The notes below the pieces were generated by a model. The model was given only the letters and a program-made list of their open reading frames with translations, was not told the origin of the DNA and ran no database searches. From an uncultured SAR116 cluster alpha proteobacterium (GTDB lineage Bacteria > Pseudomonadota > Alphaproteobacteria > Puniceispirillales > Puniceispirillaceae), in the NCBI GenBank assembly GCA_902625725.1, contig CACOCY010000008.1, forward strand, positions 1 through 64,000: a stretch of DNA of 64,000 bases, in the 5' to 3' direction. Below, piece by piece: positions 26,384 to 36,551 of the stretch. A program made the position numbers and the translations under genes. The stretch's first letter is position 1, and the number at the start of each line of letters is the position of its first letter.

Positions 26384-26974
26384 CTATTGACTCCATTTGA
26401 TTTTATACATCACTTCATTTCTTCTCATAAACGGTGGGGTGAAAGGACCATTGTACGTTGCGCGAATAGCTGGTTCCAAAAATTCTATTTCATCTAAAAC
26501 TAATCTCTCGACAAGCAGTTTTGAATGTCTTAAAAAATTTTCCTCTGAAGCTCTTCCAGAATATCTAATAACAGCAAAATGACCGCCATCATTTAACTTT
26601 ATACTCACATTTGAATTTGTTGGTATTGGCGCTGTTTCGAGAGTAAACCGCTTGGGTAGAAAAAACTGCATTATATTTCTGTTATTTTGCTTAAACCTTG
26701 TCACAGGAGTTGTCATCTCAATTTTTGTTGAGCTAGAGGGATTGCTTTGTGGTGATGATAGATTATTTGCACCGGAAATATAGTTAAATAAGGCACTAAA
26801 TCCCCCATTATCACCAATATATTCTACTTCTGCTACAAGAACTGGTTTGTAATAACGAATTTCATAAATTTGATTATGTTCTACCAATTCAGAATACACT
26901 TCTTCACTTGCCACATTACTACCTCCGGCTATTAAACAAAACAATATGTAGATCACAATTGCTAATTTCTTCAT
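26384..26974 (-). CDS. SOUL haem-binding family protein, exported
   Basis: About 196 residues from ATG 26974, which has a GAGA-rich stretch ahead and starts a clean signal peptide (MKKLAIVIYILFCLIAGG). The mature part fits the SOUL/HBP family: YSELVEHNQIYEIRYYKP, IEMTTPVT (about residue 88) and a C-terminal FMRRNEVMYKI. SOUL proteins bind haem or tetrapyrroles; the bacterial role is unclear. Converges on ridA, with 51 bases between stops. Confidence 0.87.
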   Translation of the reverse strand: MKKLAIVIYILFCLIAGGSNVASEEVYSELVEHNQIYEIRYYKPVLVAEVEYIGDNGGFSALFNYISGANNLSSPQSNPSSSTKIEMTTPVTRFKQNNRNIMQFFLPKRFTLETAPIPTNSNVSIKLNDGGHFAVIRYSGRASEENFLRHSKLLVERLVLDEIEFLEPAIRATYNGPFTPPFMRRNEVMYKIKWSQ

Positions 26975-27028
26975 TTTTCGTTTCTCTCTACTTACTTCGA
27001 CCCAAACATCCAAACCAGAGATATCTAA

Positions 27029-27472
27029 TTAGTAGCAATAAGAGGGGAAAAAACCCTCATAGGAACCAGCTTTCCTTTGCACCTCAGTGTAAAACCCCTG
27101 TTCGTCGTATCTATTACACCTTCCACAGTAACGATTTTCAATAAGATACGACGCTATATCCCCTTTGTCGGAGAGGAAACATCTGCCGACCAGACGCTCA
27201 TAAGTTATCTCGCCACTAAGCTCGCAGGAAACACGTTCTCCTATTAAAAGTCGTTTAAGTATTTCGCGAGCTTTTTGCCCTTTTTTTGTGTCCAGCTCAT
27301 CACAGGTGAGTCCCTGAAATCTAATAGGTATTTTACCAACCTCAATCGTATCCCCATCTCTCACTTTTGTAACATTACCTTGCAATGTTGTTTGAGCTAA
27401 TAGAAAATTATTAAATATACAAAAAAAAATTACAAAAAATAAAATTCTTCCTTTAATAACCTTGCTGTGCAT
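27029..27472 (-). CDS. Secreted thermonuclease-like (SNase-fold) protein
   Basis: A 147-residue protein with an N-terminal signal sequence (ILFFVIFFCIFNNFLLAQ) followed by an OB-fold SNase domain: VTKVRDGDTIEVG, then IRFQGLTCDELDTKKGQKA with Arg and Glu at catalytic positions, and TYERLVGRC with the second arginine. It is probably exported and acts on nucleic acids outside the cytoplasm. Several cysteines near the C-terminus (NRYCGRCNRY) may form disulfides. Confidence 0.82.
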   Translation of the reverse strand: MHSKVIKGRILFFVIFFCIFNNFLLAQTTLQGNVTKVRDGDTIEVGKIPIRFQGLTCDELDTKKGQKAREILKRLLIGERVSCELSGEITYERLVGRCFLSDKGDIASYLIENRYCGRCNRYDEQGFYTEVQRKAGSYEGFFPSYCY

Positions 27473-27496
27473 TTGTTTTCGTACCCTTTATTTCAT

Positions 27497-27553
27497 GTTA
27501 TCGCCTAATAGATAACCAATCAGTTTAAAAGGTTTGTCGATTTAGGTGATAAC
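27497..27553. repeat. Long imperfect inverted repeat between nuclease and hisD
   Basis: Arms GTTATCGCCTAA (27497-27508) and TTAGGTGATAAC (27542-27553) match at 11 of 12 positions, separated by 33 bases. A further GATAAC at 27511-27516 also pairs with the first GTTATC. It lies between hisD (stop 27577) and the nuclease start (27472), both leftward, so it could be an operator for the nuclease, part of a leader, or a weak terminator without a T tract. Confidence 0.35.
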
Positions 27554-27576
27554 TTAAAATTAATTAAAGACACATG

Positions 27577-28914
27577 TTATTTCTTTTCAATTAAATCAAG
27601 CCGTGAAAGGGAAACCGCATTCGCATGGGCATCAAAACCCTCATATTTTGCAAATATTTCTGTTTTTGGTGCGACTTCTTTAAATCCAACTTTGGTAACT
27701 TTACCAATAGAAACTGTTTTCATAAAGTCCATAACTCCCAATGGAGAATGAATTTTCGCTGCGCCAGAGGTAGGTAAGACGCAATTTGGACCTAGTAAAT
27801 AGTTTGCTAGAGAGCCCGCACTATAGGTTCCAAGCATAATTTCAGAAGCGTTAATAATTGACGATAAATAGACTTCTGGATCTTCTGAGAGGATTTGCAG
27901 ATGCTCTGGCGCAAAATCGTTAACAAATTGGATTGCTTGTGTTTTACTTTGCGCAATTACAATACCCCCTTGATTACCTTTTAAAACAGTTGAGGCATAA
28001 TTTGCTCTCTCTTCTGAGAGTTTTGCTAGGTAATATGGTATTTTTTCAATTATCTTCTCTGCCAAATCTTCTGACCAAGTAACGATAAAACCTGACGAGT
28101 CACCTCCATGTTCACATTCTATTAGAATATCAAGAGCCGCAAGAGCAGGATCTATTGTGTTATCTACCAAGATCATTGCCTCACTTGGTCCAGCTGGTAA
28201 TCGAGAACTAATTTTAGATGATAGAATTTGCTTCGCAGCGACAAACCACGGACTACCTGGTCCTTCAATTTTGAGACATTTTGGTATTGTGTCTGTCCCG
28301 TATGCTGCCGCTGCTACAGCCTGAGCACCCCCAGCTTTCGCGACTAATTCCACTCCTGCAAGCTTTGCTGCAACTAAAGTAGCTGGATCCACTAAACCAT
28401 CTGGACCAGGAGGTGTCAAAATAATTGGCACAGCCACTCCAGCAACCATTGCAGGAATTGACGTCATCAATGTCACGGAAGGGAATGACCCCTTTCCACG
28501 CGGGGAGTACAAAGCGACAGGACTTATTGGAACAACTTTTTCACCGACATGAACACCTGGTCTAAGTTCAACTCGCCATTCAATTTCAGGTTTTTGATAT
28601 TCGTGAAAACGTCTAATATTGTCGGCTGCATATTCAAGCGTTTCGATAAATTCTGGAGAGAGCTCATCGAAAGCATTTTCAAATTCACTTTTAGTTGCAA
28701 GAATTGTGTTAGCAGTTAGAACCTCTGCTTTATCGAACTGTCTCCCAAATCTAGCTAATGCTTCATCTCCCTCTAATCGCACTGCCTCAATTATCCTTGG
28801 TACATTTTGAAGGAAATAATCTAGGTTATCTTCTGTTCTTTTAAGAAGCGATTCATAACCCTCTCTTGAAATGTCAGAGAGACGAAAAACACTGAATGAG
28901 TGAAGGTTTTCCAT
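27577..28914 (-). CDS. hisD: Histidinol dehydrogenase
   Basis: A 445-residue enzyme making L-histidine from L-histidinol in two NAD-dependent oxidations, with zinc. Visible features: YSPRGKGSFPS near residue 135, KAGGAQAVAAAAYGT near residue 193, GPGSPWFVAAKQ, the catalytic-region ECEHGGDSSG and DFAPEHLQ. No other his gene is adjacent. A further leftward gene of the DUF1491 family lies upstream after about 130 bases. Confidence 0.97.
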   Translation of the reverse strand: MENLHSFSVFRLSDISREGYESLLKRTEDNLDYFLQNVPRIIEAVRLEGDEALARFGRQFDKAEVLTANTILATKSEFENAFDELSPEFIETLEYAADNIRRFHEYQKPEIEWRVELRPGVHVGEKVVPISPVALYSPRGKGSFPSVTLMTSIPAMVAGVAVPIILTPPGPDGLVDPATLVAAKLAGVELVAKAGGAQAVAAAAYGTDTIPKCLKIEGPGSPWFVAAKQILSSKISSRLPAGPSEAMILVDNTIDPALAALDILIECEHGGDSSGFIVTWSEDLAEKIIEKIPYYLAKLSEERANYASTVLKGNQGGIVIAQSKTQAIQFVNDFAPEHLQILSEDPEVYLSSIINASEIMLGTYSAGSLANYLLGPNCVLPTSGAAKIHSPLGVMDFMKTVSIGKVTKVGFKEVAPKTEIFAKYEGFDAHANAVSLSRLDLIEKK

Positions 28915-29044
28915 AATTATAACCTTTTTTTAATATTCTGTTACTAAAACTTTTCAACTTAAATACACGAACATTGCTTATGAAATACCGCAGAATACCT
29001 TTTTTTTAAATAGCGAATGGAAAATTTAACATCTTAACGAAGTA

Positions 29045-29374
29045 TTATATTGATGTTATATTAAAAATGTTCCTTGCTTGTCTGTCTTGAACAGATACAA
29101 TCCAGCAATCAGGATCTCTGCATACTTCTCTCTGTATTTGCTTTTCAATAACATTGGCTGGTTGAGGGTCACCTTTGTTAAGATACTCCCATATTTCATT
29201 TTCATCAAAGTCAAATCTTCTATGAAGAAGGTGAACAAAATCTTTATCAATTTCTATCTCAAGAAATATAGCTCCAGCATGTGGATCACCTTTTTTTAAA
29301 ATAAATGCTGGAATAGCTAATTTGTTTGCTTTACGCAAAGCTGCATTTACGACGATATCTGTCCTAAGCTTCAT
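29045..29374 (-). CDS. DUF1491 family protein
   Basis: A 109-residue soluble protein typical of the alphaproteobacterial family DUF1491: an opening LRTDIVVNAALRKAN, KKGDPHAGAIFLEIE, and a closing RDPDCWIVSVQDRQARNIF. No function is established. It starts at an ATG after AGAAGATAGGG. Related genes are often found near hisD in Alphaproteobacteria, as here. Confidence 0.78.
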   Translation of the reverse strand: MKLRTDIVVNAALRKANKLAIPAFILKKGDPHAGAIFLEIEIDKDFVHLLHRRFDFDENEIWEYLNKGDPQPANVIEKQIQREVCRDPDCWIVSVQDRQARNIFNITSI

Positions 29375-29458
29375 GCCCTATCTTCTTTTGTTCCTTAGAC
29401 AGATGGTGAGTAAGATTTGTTTGAATGTGTATATAACATTTAGCTGAACAGTTATCAC

Positions 29459-29650
29459 TTAAAAATCTGTACATCTACCTTTTTGTTCCCAATCCCCATA
29501 TCTCGTTGGCTCAAGTCCTTGTGGACCTCCACTCTCGTTTAGGGTTATGTTTTCTAATTTTTTGGTCTGAGTTTCTTTTGAATTCCCGTGTTTTGATTTA
29601 CCATTTAAATTAGACTTATTTTTTTCTATGTTTAATTTACGCATATTCAT
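29459..29650 (-). CDS. Succinate dehydrogenase assembly factor 4-like (DUF1674)
   Basis: A 63-residue basic protein with the diagnostic C-terminal GLEPTRYGDWEQKGRCTDF, which matches the DUF1674/SdhAF4 family. In mitochondria this factor protects flavinylated succinate dehydrogenase A before assembly with SdhB. The bacterial role is inferred. Its N-terminus is low complexity, Lys/Asn-rich. It diverges from rsmB, an arrangement common in Alphaproteobacteria. Confidence 0.88.
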   Translation of the reverse strand: MNMRKLNIEKNKSNLNGKSKHGNSKETQTKKLENITLNESGGPQGLEPTRYGDWEQKGRCTDF

Positions 29651-29870
29651 TATTCTACTATCTAAAATTTCGCTTTTATTTTTGGAAATGAGGATTTAGT
29701 CATTTTATCTTAATCAATTTAAATTGGTTTTTACTTCAAAAAATGTATGGCAAACTCCCAAATTACAAGATTAAGTATAAAGAAAACTGTTAAACTTTTT
29801 TATTATATCTGACCACATTTAATTAATTGCGAAACTAAATCGCAATATACTTATACAAGAACTGCTCAAC

Positions 29871-31190
29871 ATGGCGCACAAAACAGACCTCAATTCTCGT
29901 ATAATAAGCTATAAAATTCTTCATGCAATCTTACATCAGGGAGGCCTTGCACATGAGTTTTTCAATGAAGAAAACTTATGGAATGAATTATCAATTAGAG
30001 ACCGAGCTTTTGCAAAACTTCTAGTAATGAGTTGTGTTCGCAAATACGGACAACTAAATATTTGTATCAACACTTTTCTTAAAAAACAACCTAAATCAAA
30101 AATAAGAACCATAATCATGCTAGGAGCAGCACAACTTCTTATCCTTAAAACAGAGCCACATGCAGCTATTCATACAAGTGTTTCATTAGCAAGACTTGTC
30201 AATAGCAGTAATTACACGGGACTTACAAACGGTGTTTTAAGAACGATTTCCCGTTCTGGTAAAAAAATCTTTGACGCAACTAGTCCAATCGATAATTTGC
30301 CAGACTTCTTTAAAAAAGATTGGCTTGTGAATTGGGGTGAAATTTCAGTCAACCAAATAATGCAACTTGCGCAGAATCAGCCCCCACTCGATATCACCTT
30401 AAAAAAAGACTCAGAGTATTCAAAACTTAAATGGAGTGAAAAGTTATCAGCAAAATTAATTTCAAAAAATAGTATTCGACTCTCATCTGTTTCAGATGTG
30501 ACCAAATTAGAAGGCTATAAGGAGGGTGAATGGTGGGTGCAAGATTGCGCAGCTGCGCTTCCGGCCAGATTAATGGGTGATATTAGAGGCAAGCAAGTAA
30601 TTGATCTATGTGCTGCCCCAGGGGGCAAAACCGCACAGCTCGTCACAGCAGGGGCAAATGTCCTTGCAATAGATAACAATGCAAAACGTATAAAGCGTCT
30701 TTCCAATAATTTGGCGAGACTTAGACTCGACGCAAAAATTATTTGCTCAGATGGTCGTGATTTTAGGCCAGCCAATCTGGTAGATAGTGTGCTTTTAGAT
30801 GCACCTTGTTCTGCGACTGGAACAATTCGTCGAAGACCTGATGTGCTTATTAGAAAAACAGCTAAGCAAATATTGGAACTCCAATCACTACAATTGGAAC
30901 TTTGTAAAGCAGCTTCAGAATGGATAAAAACTGGGGGCACTCTTATCTATGTAACTTGTTCTCTGCAAAAACAGGAAGGAGAAGAAATAATAGATGAACT
31001 TATTTCTCAACCAAACACTAGGCTAATTCTCGACCCAATAAGTATATCCGAAGCGGGCTTGTTTTTTCCTTTTAATTGCAATCAAAAAGCAGTGGATTAC
31101 TTGAGAATTTTGCCCAACCATTTATCTAAAAATAATTATGACACTCGTGGTAATGACGGATTTTTTATCGCAAGATTCAGGATAAAATAA
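29871..31190 (+). CDS. rsmB: 16S rRNA (cytosine-967-C5)-methyltransferase RsmB
   Basis: A 439-residue enzyme. The N-terminal NusB-like domain (AKLLVMSCVRKYGQL, LGAAQLLILKTEPHAAI) is followed by a Rossmann methyltransferase. The SAM motif is DLCAAPGGKTAQL (about residue 245), motif IV is LLDAPCSATGTIRRRPD with the first catalytic cysteine, and motif VI is YVTCSLQKQEGEE with the second cysteine. It methylates C967 of 16S rRNA. The heparinase-like gene follows in the same direction after 80 bases. Confidence 0.95.
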   Translation: MAHKTDLNSRIISYKILHAILHQGGLAHEFFNEENLWNELSIRDRAFAKLLVMSCVRKYGQLNICINTFLKKQPKSKIRTIIMLGAAQLLILKTEPHAAIHTSVSLARLVNSSNYTGLTNGVLRTISRSGKKIFDATSPIDNLPDFFKKDWLVNWGEISVNQIMQLAQNQPPLDITLKKDSEYSKLKWSEKLSAKLISKNSIRLSSVSDVTKLEGYKEGEWWVQDCAAALPARLMGDIRGKQVIDLCAAPGGKTAQLVTAGANVLAIDNNAKRIKRLSNNLARLRLDAKIICSDGRDFRPANLVDSVLLDAPCSATGTIRRRPDVLIRKTAKQILELQSLQLELCKAASEWIKTGGTLIYVTCSLQKQEGEEIIDELISQPNTRLILDPISISEAGLFFPFNCNQKAVDYLRILPNHLSKNNYDTRGNDGFFIARFRIK

Positions 31191-31270
31191 CTACTAGCAA
31201 ATAATTCGAGTATACCATAATTTTCAAAAGAGTTTTTGAATAATGAAACCTTAAGTTTAGAACAACAAAT

Positions 31271-32881
31271 ATGCAGAAAAAGATATCCGATAAAACATTT
31301 ATGAATATAGGTTCAAATAATGCTATAGAATCTGCACGATACCTAAAACTATTATATAGACGATCCAAACTATTTCGTTGGCAACTTAAACCTCAGTTTA
31401 AAATAACTGCAAGCAAATTCACGCCTCCTAATGACCCGTGGCGGGGCTCAGAAAAAATGGGCGGTGATATATTACATTCTAACTCTTATGCCAATAGAGA
31501 ACTACCCGACTATTTTACATTTCAATGGCTTCGCCATATTCGAGATTTTGGCGGTGACAAAGCCAGAATTTTTGCACGTGAAGAGATATCATTATGGCTT
31601 AAAGAAAACACCAAATGGGAGGCAGTAAAATGGAATCCAAAATTTTTGGCAGAACGATTATGTAACCTAATTTTCACCTATAAATGGTATGCAGCTTCAG
31701 CTCCTGAGTCCTTTCAAAATAAGTTGCTTTATCAACTTGCGATAGAATTCCAATGCCTAGCACTTGACTGGCAAAATCAAGTAGCCATCGACGACCAACT
31801 TTCGGCATTAAGAGGTCTGCTGGTTACCCAAGCCGCTTTTAATACAAAAGCTGCCGAGATGAGCTCCTTAGCTGATATTTTTGAAAATAAATTATTGGAA
31901 GTCATTAACGAAGACGGAGGTCATGTCTCTAGGAGACCAGAGACCCATTTCAAAACATTGAGACAATTATTTGAATGTCGTATCGCTATAGCACAAGCAG
32001 GCATTAGAGATACTGGTTCCTTAGACCAAACCATTACAAAGATGGGTGCAATAGCTAAAATGTGGCGTTCTAGCAATGGTAAATTTGCTCATTTTCACGG
32101 AGGTGGTAAATCCGATTCTGAAAGTATTGAAGATGTTCTCAAAAGATGTGGTCCGGCAGGCAAAGTAACACGTCACGCAAAACAGACTGGTTTTGTAAGA
32201 ATATCTTCTGGTAGAACAACTCTTATTATGGATTGTGCGACACCCATAAAACCTATACCAGAAAATGCTGCTAGTCTTGCGAGTTTTGAAATTCACCTCG
32301 CCGGCAATCCTTTCATAGTAAATGTAGGGCAGCTATCTGGGAAAAAAGAGATAAACTCTGCATACTGTCAGACCGCCGCCCATACTGCACTAACTTTAGA
32401 TAATTATGATAATTATGTTTGGAAAGGCAAAAATAACACGCCAATTAGAGACTTAGAAATTGGGCCCGCAAGTGGCGGAATGCTGATAAAATTATCCCAT
32501 GATGGCTACAACGAGTCACATGGGATCATTCATGAAAGACAAATATATCTAACTACTGGAGGAGGCAATGTTCGTGGCTCGGACACTCTTCGTTATACAG
32601 GAATGCCAAGCGAAATACCAAAAACGTGTATTGTCCGATTTCATCTTCATCCTAGAGTAAGCGCTGCAACAGTAAGTAATGGAACAATAGTATTAAAAAT
32701 TAATTTCCAAAAAGCCGGTTGGTTATTTAAATGCAAAGGCGCTAACCCCATTTTAGAGCCTTCTATTTATTTTGAAGGTAAAAAACGATTAAGTAGCCAG
32801 CAGATTATTTTGCGGATGAACGTTCGGGACATACGCCAACATCCGGAAAAATCTCTTAAATGGTCTTTTAAACGACAGTAA
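31271..32881 (+). CDS. Heparinase II/III family protein
   Basis: A 536-residue protein. The N-terminal half is helical and resembles the alginate-lyase-like toroid (YFTFQWLRHIRDFGGD, then EDGGHVSRRPETHFKTL). The C-terminal half fits the heparinase II/III-like beta domain (KQTGFVRISSGRTTLIMDCA, VNVGQLSGKKEINSAYCQTAAHTALTL cut: YCQTAAHTAL, HERQIYLTTGG). The substrate is unknown, and no signal peptide was seen. In Alphaproteobacteria such genes sit between rsmB and purH, as here, suggesting a conserved envelope-related role. Confidence 0.88.
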   Translation: MQKKISDKTFMNIGSNNAIESARYLKLLYRRSKLFRWQLKPQFKITASKFTPPNDPWRGSEKMGGDILHSNSYANRELPDYFTFQWLRHIRDFGGDKARIFAREEISLWLKENTKWEAVKWNPKFLAERLCNLIFTYKWYAASAPESFQNKLLYQLAIEFQCLALDWQNQVAIDDQLSALRGLLVTQAAFNTKAAEMSSLADIFENKLLEVINEDGGHVSRRPETHFKTLRQLFECRIAIAQAGIRDTGSLDQTITKMGAIAKMWRSSNGKFAHFHGGGKSDSESIEDVLKRCGPAGKVTRHAKQTGFVRISSGRTTLIMDCATPIKPIPENAASLASFEIHLAGNPFIVNVGQLSGKKEINSAYCQTAAHTALTLDNYDNYVWKGKNNTPIRDLEIGPASGGMLIKLSHDGYNESHGIIHERQIYLTTGGGNVRGSDTLRYTGMPSEIPKTCIVRFHLHPRVSAATVSNGTIVLKINFQKAGWLFKCKGANPILEPSIYFEGKKRLSSQQIILRMNVRDIRQHPEKSLKWSFKRQ

Positions 32882-33005
32882 TTGGTCTTTTTTGCCCTTC
32901 CACCTACGAATTTAAAAACACTTAATTATAATTAGATAAAACAATTGCACATAATCAAGCGCTTTGCCATAACAGAACTCATCTCAATAAAATATAGAGA
33001 AAAAA

Positions 33006-34598
33006 ATGTCTGATTTCATTCGTCCTATACGTCGAGCATTACTTTCCGTATCCAATAAATCTGGTCTTGAAGTATTGGCTGACGCTTTATCTGAATCAGG
33101 TATAGAACTTTTATCCACAGGGGGAACGGCTAAAGTCTTGAGAGGGGCAGGATTTCATACAAAAGATGTGTCTGATGAAACTGGATTTCCTGAGATTATG
33201 GATGGACGCGTAAAAACACTCCATCCATCTATACACGGTGCCATACTAGCAAAAAGAACTTCAAAAAATCACATGAAAGCCTTAAATGAGCAAAATATCA
33301 AACCAATCGATTTAATCGTAGTCAACTTATATCCATTTGAAAAGGTTGTTGGCAAAAGCCCATGTCATGAGACTGCTATTGAAAATATTGATATTGGTGG
33401 TCCTGCAATGATAAGAGCAGCTGCCAAAAATCACGATTTTGTAACTGTTATCACTTCGCCAGAACAATACCCTTTATTAATAAAAGAACTATCAATTTAT
33501 TCCGGAACTTCTCTTGAATTCCGTCGAAAAGTAGCAACACAAGCATTCGCAAAAACATTTTCTTATGACTATGCAATTACAAAATGGATGGTATCTAATC
33601 TTGATGTCGGAGATTATGGAAAAACGGAACCAGATTTGCATATTCACGCTCCTACTATTCAATCCCTCCGTTATGGTGAAAATCCGCATCAATCTGCAAC
33701 AATTTTTGCATCAGATTTGTCAGTCCCATCTGTTTTGACAGCAAAACAGATTCAAGGAAAACCGTTATCTTATAATAATGTGAATGATACGGATGCCGCA
33801 CTAAAATTAGTCAGTGAATTTTCTGAACCAACAATTGCCATAATCAAACATGCGAATCCCTGTGGCGTTGCAAGCGCAGAGGTACTAAATGATGCCTGGG
33901 AAGCAGCATATAAATGCGACACTATAAGTGCATTTGGAGGAATAGTTGCTGCAAATAGAACTATTGATGAATATGTAGCTAACAATATTATCTCAGTTTT
34001 CAGTGAAGTAATAATAGCGCCAGATGCGACGAGTGCTGCGTGCAAAATTTTATCCAAAAAGCCAAATATTCGTTTACTATTGACAGGTGGCATGCCAAAC
34101 TCAAGCGATACGTTCGCACAGATAAAAACAATTCTAGGTGGCTATTTAGTACAATCTCGAGATACTGCAATTGTTACAGAAGATGACCTAAAAATCGTCT
34201 CTAAACGTGATCCAACACAAACAGAAATAGAAGATATGCTATTTGCCTGGAAAGTTGTTAAACATGTAAAATCAAATGCCATAATTTATGTGAAGGACAA
34301 AAGTACAGCTGCTATCGGAGCTGGTCAAATGAGCCGACTTGATTCGAGCAGGATAGCCGCACAAAAGGCAAAAGACATGGCTCAAAAAAATGGCTGGCAG
34401 AGACCTAGAACAATTAATTCTGTTGTTGCGTCAGACGCATTTTTTCCTTTTCCAGATGGACTCCTTGCCGCTGTTGAAGCCGGAGCAACTGCTGTTATAC
34501 AACCTGGAGGTTCAATAAAAGACAAAGATGTCATACAAGCCGCTGACAATGCTGGTATTGCCATGGCATTTACGGGGATAAGGCATTTCAACCATTAG
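33006..34598 (+). CDS. purH: Bifunctional AICAR transformylase / IMP cyclohydrolase
   Basis: A 530-residue enzyme catalysing the last two steps of IMP synthesis. The N-terminal IMP cyclohydrolase domain shows [13 protein letters not shown] and [13 protein letters not shown]. The C-terminal AICAR transformylase domain shows [12 protein letters not shown], the catalytic KHANPCGVA and [11 protein letters not shown] near the end. Length and order are normal. It converges on mutY with a 45-base gap. Confidence 0.97.
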   Translation: MSDFIRPIRRALLSVSNKSGLEVLADALSESGIELLSTGGTAKVLRGAGFHTKDVSDETGFPEIMDGRVKTLHPSIHGAILAKRTSKNHMKALNEQNIKPIDLIVVNLYPFEKVVGKSPCHETAIENIDIGGPAMIRAAAKNHDFVTVITSPEQYPLLIKELSIYSGTSLEFRRKVATQAFAKTFSYDYAITKWMVSNLDVGDYGKTEPDLHIHAPTIQSLRYGENPHQSATIFASDLSVPSVLTAKQIQGKPLSYNNVNDTDAALKLVSEFSEPTIAIIKHANPCGVASAEVLNDAWEAAYKCDTISAFGGIVAANRTIDEYVANNIISVFSEVIIAPDATSAACKILSKKPNIRLLLTGGMPNSSDTFAQIKTILGGYLVQSRDTAIVTEDDLKIVSKRDPTQTEIEDMLFAWKVVKHVKSNAIIYVKDKSTAAIGAGQMSRLDSSRIAAQKAKDMAQKNGWQRPRTINSVVASDAFFPFPDGLLAAVEAGATAVIQPGGSIKDKDVIQAADNAGIAMAFTGIRHFNH

Positions 34599-34643
34599 TC
34601 ATATGTTAGCTCTATGAAATTTATTTTTATTAGAAAAACAGGT

Positions 34644-35756
34644 TTATTTCTGATTTTGCACAAGTTTTAACGCTTTTTGCATTAGTTTTGGCAAATGTAA
34701 CTCATTGTCCGACATCCATTTAAATTCTTGCGGTGTCCTTCTATTTTTGTTGCAATAATAAAGAAGATTGAACGGTAAATTGTAGTTATCGAGCTTATCT
34801 ATTTCTGTTGTAAAAACCTGAACTTGCGCAGTAAAATGTGAAAAAACATGAGTAATGGAGGGCTTTAGTTCTATCCATTTTATATTAAGCGGCCGCCAAG
34901 TATCATCAAATTTTTGTTCTTTTTCGTCCCATCCATGGCTTGGAAAGGCTAACAATCCGCCAAGTAATCCTTTTGCATCGCGACGATAAACCAAATAGTT
35001 ATCTTTATCCTGATTTTTTGCTTTTGCTCTAATAACAAATATTTGACCCTTTCGAACTGGTTTACTTTTCTTAACGGACCGATTTGGGAGCAGAGCTGGA
35101 TTTTCAGTTTTTGCGGATTGACAGCCTTTAGCAAGAGGACATTTACCACAATAAGGGTTAGTCGAGGTGCAAATTTCATTTCCTAAATCCATTAATGCCT
35201 GAGGAAAGTCGGACCGATGTGTTTTTGGTATGATGCTCTTATATAAGGGCCTTAATTCTATCTTTGATTTACGTAAAGTCTCCTGAATGTAAAAATATCT
35301 CGTGATTATTCTTTCTATATTTCCATCAATTACAACGGAAGGAGCATCATATGCAAATGCAAGAATTGCACCTGCAGTGTAAGGACCAATTCCAGGAAGT
35401 TTTAGCAGTTCTGGAACAGTTCTGGGGAATAATCCATCTTCGTTACTAATTATTTGAGCAGTTTTGTGCATATTCCTTGCTCTAGCATAGTAACCAAGGC
35501 CTGCCCACGCAGCTGTGACATCGTCAATAGACGCGTTAGCAAGCTCTTGAATTGTTGGCCAATTCTCCAAAAAATATCTGAAATAAGGTACAACCGTGCT
35601 TACGCCCGTTTGCTGCAGCATAAATTCTGATAAAAAAACATGATAGGGGGGAGTAAGCTTGGGCCAGTAGGAACGCCAAGGTAGAATTCGCCCTTCTTTA
35701 TGGTACCATTGGAGAAGGTTGGATATATCATTTTCTATGTTATCTCTATTTACCAA
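34644..35756 (-). CDS. mutY: Adenine DNA glycosylase MutY
   Basis: A 370-residue DNA repair enzyme that removes adenine opposite 8-oxoguanine. Features: FMLQQTGVSTVVPYF (about residue 42), helix-hairpin-helix LPGIGPYTAGAI with the catalytic Asp in VIDGNIERI, a 4Fe-4S loop CTSTNPYCGKCPLAKGC, and a C-terminal NUDIX-like domain (YLVYRRDAKGLLGGLLAFP). The start appears to be TTG at 35756, seven bases after GAGG; no ATG lies near the expected N-terminus. It diverges from the DUF721 gene. Confidence 0.94.
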   Translation of the reverse strand: MVNRDNIENDISNLLQWYHKEGRILPWRSYWPKLTPPYHVFLSEFMLQQTGVSTVVPYFRYFLENWPTIQELANASIDDVTAAWAGLGYYARARNMHKTAQIISNEDGLFPRTVPELLKLPGIGPYTAGAILAFAYDAPSVVIDGNIERIITRYFYIQETLRKSKIELRPLYKSIIPKTHRSDFPQALMDLGNEICTSTNPYCGKCPLAKGCQSAKTENPALLPNRSVKKSKPVRKGQIFVIRAKAKNQDKDNYLVYRRDAKGLLGGLLAFPSHGWDEKEQKFDDTWRPLNIKWIELKPSITHVFSHFTAQVQVFTTEIDKLDNYNLPFNLLYYCNKNRRTPQEFKWMSDNELHLPKLMQKALKLVQNQK

Positions 35757-35886
35757 AATTATACCTCAAACCGATAGCATATATAATACTCTATCTTGGT
35801 GGAAAAGATGCTTTAATTTTTCTATTAATAGTAAGTAAAATAAGTTTATAAATAGAATTAATTCGCAAAAAAACAGGTCATATATA

Positions 35887-36405
35887 ATGTCTAATATTAA
35901 ATCGTATTTGAATAAGCGTCGTAGTATGAAAAGATTATCATCGATCACTCAGCCTATGATAGCAGATGCAACAGAAAATCAAGGGGCCGTATATACACAA
36001 ATTTGCAGCCTGTGGCCAAATATTGCAAATGAAATGGCAGAATGGAGTTACCCAAAAAATTTATCTTTTGCGAAAGCAACAAGACATAATGGCACTCTAA
36101 CGGTTTGGGTTACCTCTGGTCGTGGACCAGAAGCGCAAATCAGAAGTCAGGAATTACTTAAAAATATCAATATGGCATGTGGTTTTAATGCTGTCAGCAA
36201 AATTATACCTCAGCAAACATTTGAACTCCATAAAAAAACAAAAAAACCTCTTCATAGATTAGACAAATCTACATCTTATTTATTCAATGCAGATATTGAC
36301 CAATCTACTCTTCATCGACTTGAGCAACAGACAAATGATCTACGTAGTCCTGAATTAAGGGCTACCCTTATTAGGCTTGGCACTGTAATCTATTCAAAAC
36401 AATAA
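35887..36405 (+). CDS. DUF721 (DciA-like) family protein
   Basis: A 172-residue protein with a DUF721 domain: VYTQICSLWPNIANEMAEWS near residue 36, then LTVWVTSGRGPEAQIRSQELLKNIN cut to LTVWVTSGRGPEAQ, which follow the family pattern of a nucleic-acid-binding KH-like fold. DciA proteins load the replicative helicase in bacteria without DnaC; the short alphaproteobacterial versions are less well known. It lies between divergent mutY and the DsbA-like gene in the standard order that ends with smc. Confidence 0.8.
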   Translation: MSNIKSYLNKRRSMKRLSSITQPMIADATENQGAVYTQICSLWPNIANEMAEWSYPKNLSFAKATRHNGTLTVWVTSGRGPEAQIRSQELLKNINMACGFNAVSKIIPQQTFELHKKTKKPLHRLDKSTSYLFNADIDQSTLHRLEQQTNDLRSPELRATLIRLGTVIYSKQ

Positions 36406-36551
36406 TCCATGCAAAACAAGCGCAGAAAAACAAACTCTTTAATTTAAATCACTTGTCGATATAACAACTTTTTTGTTATCTCTTTACTTGTAAGCATTTA
36501 TTTAATTTCTATATAAAAGAAATTAAAGTTGAACATATCGGATCATATAGA

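Noticed and set aside
36461-36479. ATAACAA/TTGTTAT stem after the DUF721 gene, considered as terminator
   Set aside because: The stem is all AT apart from one pair, and no clean T run follows; too weak to call.
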